Assembly (NCBI GenBank): GCA_966211795.1
Contig: CBIHNW010000006.1
Location: 62,001 to 126,000 of the forward strand
Origin: 21-14-0-10-47-8 sp966211795
GTDB lineage: Bacteria; Bdellovibrionota; Bdellovibrionia; Bdellovibrionales; Bdellovibrionaceae
DNA length: 64,000 bases
Direction of reading: 5' to 3'
How positions within the stretch are numbered: the stretch's first letter is position 1; each line of letters starts with the position of its first letter. Below, piece after piece: positions 61,281 to 64,000 of the stretch. The notes under the pieces are model-generated. The model was not told the origin of the DNA. It saw only the letters and a list, made by a program, of their open reading frames with translations, and searched no databases. Made by a program: the position numbers and the translations under genes.

Positions 61281-61727
61281 ATTTGAAATTCTTAAACTGT
61301 CTCAAATTGAGATCTGTCGAAAGCCAGAAGGCCAAACCGGATTTTTCAAGAGCCATGGATTTTAAATTGGCACATAAAATTCTCATTCAGAGATTTTAAA
61401 AGACAAAAGCAAGTGTCGAATTTTAGATGGATGACATATTCAGGAAGAAATGGGTTTGATCTCATGTTGTGTTGCAAACTTTTTTTTCAGAGACGAGTTT
61501 GATTCTTTCAACATGAACGAGATCAGAGATCAGAGATCAGCGGAATCACACTAGAATTGTCTTCAAAAGTTAAGGATAATGGTTTTTGTAGAAACTAAAA
61601 AATTTCAAAGGTCGGATCAGTCATTGCGACGAAAAGTTTTGGATTTGTGAAGTCACGAATCCAAACGATTTTAAGGCGGACTCTGAGCGAATTCGTTTCT
61701 CAGAGTTCCATTGAAGAGGGGGATTAG
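61281..61727. other. A/T-rich upstream region of the fused beta-helix gene
   Basis: About 450 bp without a gene. It contains the exact 13-mer TCTCAAATTGAGA (61300-61312), three tandem copies of GAGATCA (61519-61539), and the hairpin 61680-61706. It is more A/T-rich than its neighbours. Confidence 0.5.
61680..61706 (+). promoter_or_regulatory. 8-bp hairpin 22 bp before the fused beta-helix start
   Basis: ACTCTGAG (61680-61687) pairs with CTCAGAGT (61699-61706) around CGAATTCGTTT. It lies between the candidate promoter region and the GAGGGGG ribosome-binding site, so it may be an operator or a leader hairpin that affects translation. Confidence 0.4.
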
Positions 61728-63362
61728 GTGGTTCGTCATAATGTTATTCTGGGATTGCTCTGCGGGTTGTTTTCAATTTCTAGCTTTGCCGCGAGCGATT
61801 TGTATGTGTCAACAAACGGCAGTGATTCGAATCCTGGAACGCAATCGGCGCCGTTGCGAACCATTCAGAAGGCTTCAGCGTTGGCGACAGCTGGGACCAC
61901 CGTGCATGTGGCATCAGGGACCTATTCAGAGATCGTCACCACGACCCAAAGCGGGACATCTTCGGCGCGGATACGTTATATTTCCGATGTTAAATGGGGA
62001 GCCAAGGTCGTACCGCCTTCGTCCAGTTCGTCGGACACGATCTGGTGGAGCAAAGGCGCATACACCGACGTCATCGGGTTTGATATCGACGGCAGCAACG
62101 CCAGCAGTAAAATACTGATGGGCCTTTACCTCTCAGGGTCCTATTCTTCGGCCCAGGGTAATCATGTTCACCATATCGCATCCACCAGCGCCGCTTGCAC
62201 GGGAAACGGCGGCGCCGGGCTCGAGGCTGAAAGTTGGTATGGAGGCACGAATATCGATGTGATCGGCAATGTGGTCCACAATATAGGTTACAGTGGTTGC
62301 AGCTACATCCAGGGGATCTATCAGACAAGCTCGGGTAAAATTATCAACAACTTGGTTTATGCGGTCGGTGCTTATGCCATTCACCTTTGGCATGATGCCA
62401 ATCATGTGGATATCCTCAACAACACGGTTTTCGGCTCAGGCTTTGGCATGGTTGTCGGCGGAGGGGACTTCGTCCATACCAGCGGCCCAGCTGACTACGT
62501 GAATGTGGCCAACAATATTATTTTCGATAACGGTGGAGGCATCGACGAGGAAGGCAGCACAGGTGCGCACAATACGTATACCAACAACTTGGTTTTTCAA
62601 AACTCGTCCTACAATTGGAGACTGCTCACAAGCTCACATTCAGGCGACGTCGCAGCAGACCCGCAGTTTGTGAATTACATACGCAGTGGTGGCGGTGATT
62701 ATCATTTGAAAAGCACGTCGCCTGCCATTGACCGGGGCACCTCTTCACGAGCTCCTGCAACGGACATTTCCGGAGCGCCCCGCCCTCAAGGAGCGGGCTA
62801 CGATATCGGAGCTTACGAATATGGTGCAGGAACACCTGCTCCGACCCTCGCCGTTTCCGTCGCCTCGGTGGATTTCGGCAGTGTGGTTTTGGGATCTTCC
62901 AGCAGTGTCAAAGCCGTGGTGATGAAAAACACCGGCACGGCACCCTTGAGCTTCATGGCGGACTTTGCAATCAGCAGCGGGTTTTCAGGCTCCGGTGATT
63001 GCTCCACTTCCGTCCCTCTCAATCCCGGCACGACTTGCACGCTCAATATGAAATTCACGCCAAGCAAGGTCGGTTTGCAGACCGGATCTCTGGTGATTCG
63101 GACGAACGCCGCTGATTCTCCGAAGTCGGTTCCATTGTCCGGCAGCGGAGTTTCCTCGACGCCAGCGCCAACGACCTCATGGGTGCGTTGTGCATCCGAA
63201 GGTCAAACCTGCAAATTTTCAGGAACGCGCACAGTTCGTTATGGAGCCAAAGGTGTCTATAAAACGAAAGTTGTGACCTCCTCAGTCCCATGCACGAACA
63301 CTGCTTTTGGCGGTGACCCTATAGTCGGATATGTGAAGGCATGTGATTATTCTTCGCCGTGA
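61728..63362 (+). CDS. Secreted beta-helix protein with ASH and Cys-rich C-terminal modules
   Basis: 544 residues from GTG 61728, behind GAGGGGG. Signal peptide ILGLLCGLFSISSFAA. Residues ~25-365 form a DUF1565-type beta-helix (LYVSTNGSDSNPG, then RTIQKASALATAGTTVHV and NHVHHIA, INNLVYAV, DILNNTVFGSG). Residues ~374-470 are an ASPM-SPD2-Hydin Ig domain (VASVDFGSVVLGSSSSV, MKNTGTAPLSF, LNMKFTPSKVG). The last 60 residues repeat the module WVRCASEG...RYGAKG...KACDYS. The coupled genes at 6419 and 7588 encode the same parts on two polypeptides. Confidence 0.82.
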   Translation: MVRHNVILGLLCGLFSISSFAASDLYVSTNGSDSNPGTQSAPLRTIQKASALATAGTTVHVASGTYSEIVTTTQSGTSSARIRYISDVKWGAKVVPPSSSSSDTIWWSKGAYTDVIGFDIDGSNASSKILMGLYLSGSYSSAQGNHVHHIASTSAACTGNGGAGLEAESWYGGTNIDVIGNVVHNIGYSGCSYIQGIYQTSSGKIINNLVYAVGAYAIHLWHDANHVDILNNTVFGSGFGMVVGGGDFVHTSGPADYVNVANNIIFDNGGGIDEEGSTGAHNTYTNNLVFQNSSYNWRLLTSSHSGDVAADPQFVNYIRSGGGDYHLKSTSPAIDRGTSSRAPATDISGAPRPQGAGYDIGAYEYGAGTPAPTLAVSVASVDFGSVVLGSSSSVKAVVMKNTGTAPLSFMADFAISSGFSGSGDCSTSVPLNPGTTCTLNMKFTPSKVGLQTGSLVIRTNAADSPKSVPLSGSGVSSTPAPTTSWVRCASEGQTCKFSGTRTVRYGAKGVYKTKVVTSSVPCTNTAFGGDPIVGYVKACDYSSP

Positions 63363-63474
63363 ACCTTGATGGGCACATGAAAGAGTCAAGATCCAAATGA
63401 AGTGAGAAGAGGCAGAAGAGTCCCATGTAAAATGACATGGTGAAGGCTGCGCCAATCTACTCGAAACAAGCGTT

Positions 63475-63717
63475 TTGAGCGTGGCAGTGGGCCATCACCT
63501 TGTGTGGAACAAAGATAAACTCGACCTCCAGGATTTGGCAATCAAAAGGTGGGTCGAGAGGTTCAATATGGACGAGCTGGCCCGTCATTTCGACTGCGGG
63601 CGCACGACAATTATTCGAAAAATTGCGTATCTCAAGAAAAATCCGGATGTCATCAAAGATGGCCGTGCCAGATCGCATGCAAAATCTCGAAAATATAGGT
63701 TTATCGGTGGGTCCTAA
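63475..63717 (+). CDS. Small helix-turn-helix protein
   Basis: 80 residues from a TTG; GTG at 63481 is an alternative and no good ribosome-binding site is visible. The helical core has an HTH look: KRWVERFNMDELARHF, DCGRTTIIRKIAYLKKNP. A basic C-terminal tail follows (RARSHAKSRKYRF). Not an antitoxin of the BrnA type, which would lie downstream of brnT. It sits 45 bp upstream of the brnT start. Function as DNA-binding protein is inferred. Confidence 0.5.
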   Translation: MSVAVGHHLVWNKDKLDLQDLAIKRWVERFNMDELARHFDCGRTTIIRKIAYLKKNPDVIKDGRARSHAKSRKYRFIGGS

Positions 63718-63725
63718 CCCAGGCC

Positions 63726-63754
63726 TTGCAAGTTCATTATTTTCTGTATATACT
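63726..63754 (+). promoter_or_regulatory. Promoter of brnT, start next to the ATG
   Basis: TTGCAA (63726-63731) and TATACT (63749-63754) have a 17-bp spacer. The expected transcript start is near 63761, one base before the ATG, so the message is probably leaderless, which fits the absence of a ribosome-binding site. Confidence 0.6.
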
Positions 63755-63764
63755 GAAAATAATG
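63735..63764. promoter_or_regulatory. 30-bp operator palindrome overlapping the brnT start
   Basis: CATTATTTTC (63735-63744) and GAAAATAATG (63755-63764) are perfect 10-bp arms around TGTATATACT. The palindrome covers the -10 box and ends in the ATG. This is the expected autoregulation site of a toxin-antitoxin operon. Confidence 0.7.
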
Positions 63765-64000
63765 AAAATTCGATTTGAATGGGATGACAAGAAGGCCGCA
63801 GCAAACCTGAAGAAACACCAGGTTTCATTTGATCTCGCCATTACGGTATTTGATGACCCTAGCGCCTTGATTGCGCCGGACGAAAAACATTCCAAGGTTG
63901 AAAACAGAGAATGGATTATTGGTTTGTCAGACAAAGGTGTTTTGGTCGTTATTTTCACGAAACGAATGAGCGGCCATGTTTACCGCTTGATCAGTGCCCG
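63762..64000 (+). CDS. brnT: BrnT family toxin, 3' end outside window
   Basis: 79 residues are visible and the frame is open at the window end. The start MKIRFEWDDKKAAANLKKH is the BrnT signature, followed by VSFDLAITVFDDPSALIAPD, an acidic stretch, WIIGLSDKGVLVVIFTKR and VYRLISA. BrnT is an RNase toxin with a RelE-like fold; its antitoxin BrnA is usually encoded directly downstream, so it should lie just beyond the window. Family size is about 90-95 residues, so only the last few are missing. Confidence 0.88.
   Translation, partial: MKIRFEWDDKKAAANLKKHQVSFDLAITVFDDPSALIAPDEKHSKVENREWIIGLSDKGVLVVIFTKRMSGHVYRLISA

Noticed and set aside
61519..61540. Three copies of GAGATCA as an iteron or origin
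   Set aside because: Only three short copies, no A/T-rich unwinding element or replication gene nearby; probably slippage.
63475..63717. BrnA antitoxin
   Set aside because: BrnA is encoded downstream of brnT; this small HTH protein is upstream and has no BrnA-like sequence.

Overview
The window looks like a chromosomal segment of a predatory or predator-related bacterium of the Bdellovibrionota/Oligoflexia type. This is an inference from gene content. About half of the genes encode secreted or lipid-anchored proteins, many with an F-Q-N-C type lipobox. There is a TIGR02147-type regulator, an OMP_myx_plus outer-membrane barrel inside a Glt/Agl-like TolQR machine, TPR-winged-helix regulators, and almost no central metabolism. 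No rRNA, tRNA, insertion sequence, CRISPR array or prophage was seen.

Layout. 1-9.5 kb: a NUDIX-like protein cut by the window edge, a secreted protein made of eleven 28-residue four-cysteine repeats, a lipoprotein plus 747-residue secreted protein pair, and a translationally coupled pair of lipoproteins (beta-helix, then ASH domain). 9.5-16 kb: a TIGR02147 regulator coupled to a secreted protein, two secreted proteins, a secreted caspase-like peptidase with an EF-hand loop, and a kelch-like lipoprotein. 16-26 kb: a minus-strand operon holding an HExxH + DUF4105 protein; a sigma-70-like protein that starts with a signal peptide; a thioredoxin-fold protein; lipoproteins; and a TPR/winged-helix regulator. 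26-29 kb: a two-gene operon of a VAO-type flavin oxidoreductase and a FeeM-like acyltransferase fused to PilZ. 29-38.8 kb: three lipoproteins, one a di-haem HzsA-like protein, a secreted helical protein and an orphan 7TMR-DISM histidine kinase.

38.9-48.1 kb is one plus-strand operon for an envelope-spanning machine: outer-membrane barrel, two TPR proteins, an FHA-TonB-like-AgmX protein, one TolQ/ExbB and two TolR/ExbD proteins. It resembles the gliding (Glt/Agl) clusters of Myxococcus and Bdellovibrio. 48.5-56.6 kb is a six-gene minus-strand operon of surface proteins: two VWA + thrombospondin-3-repeat lipoproteins, a third TSP3 lipoprotein, a cysteine-rich secreted protein, a small secreted protein and a beta-helix lipoprotein. 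57-64 kb holds a secreted protein, a solute-binding protein, a PF10118-type metal-dependent hydrolase, a fused beta-helix/ASH protein, a small HTH protein and a BrnT toxin cut by the window end, whose start codon lies in a 30-bp palindrome.

The most unusual items are the sigma factor with a signal peptide, the FeeM-PilZ fusion next to a flavin oxidase, the VWA/TSP3 operon, the secreted metacaspase-like protein, and the set of lipoboxes with Asn directly before the lipidated Cys.
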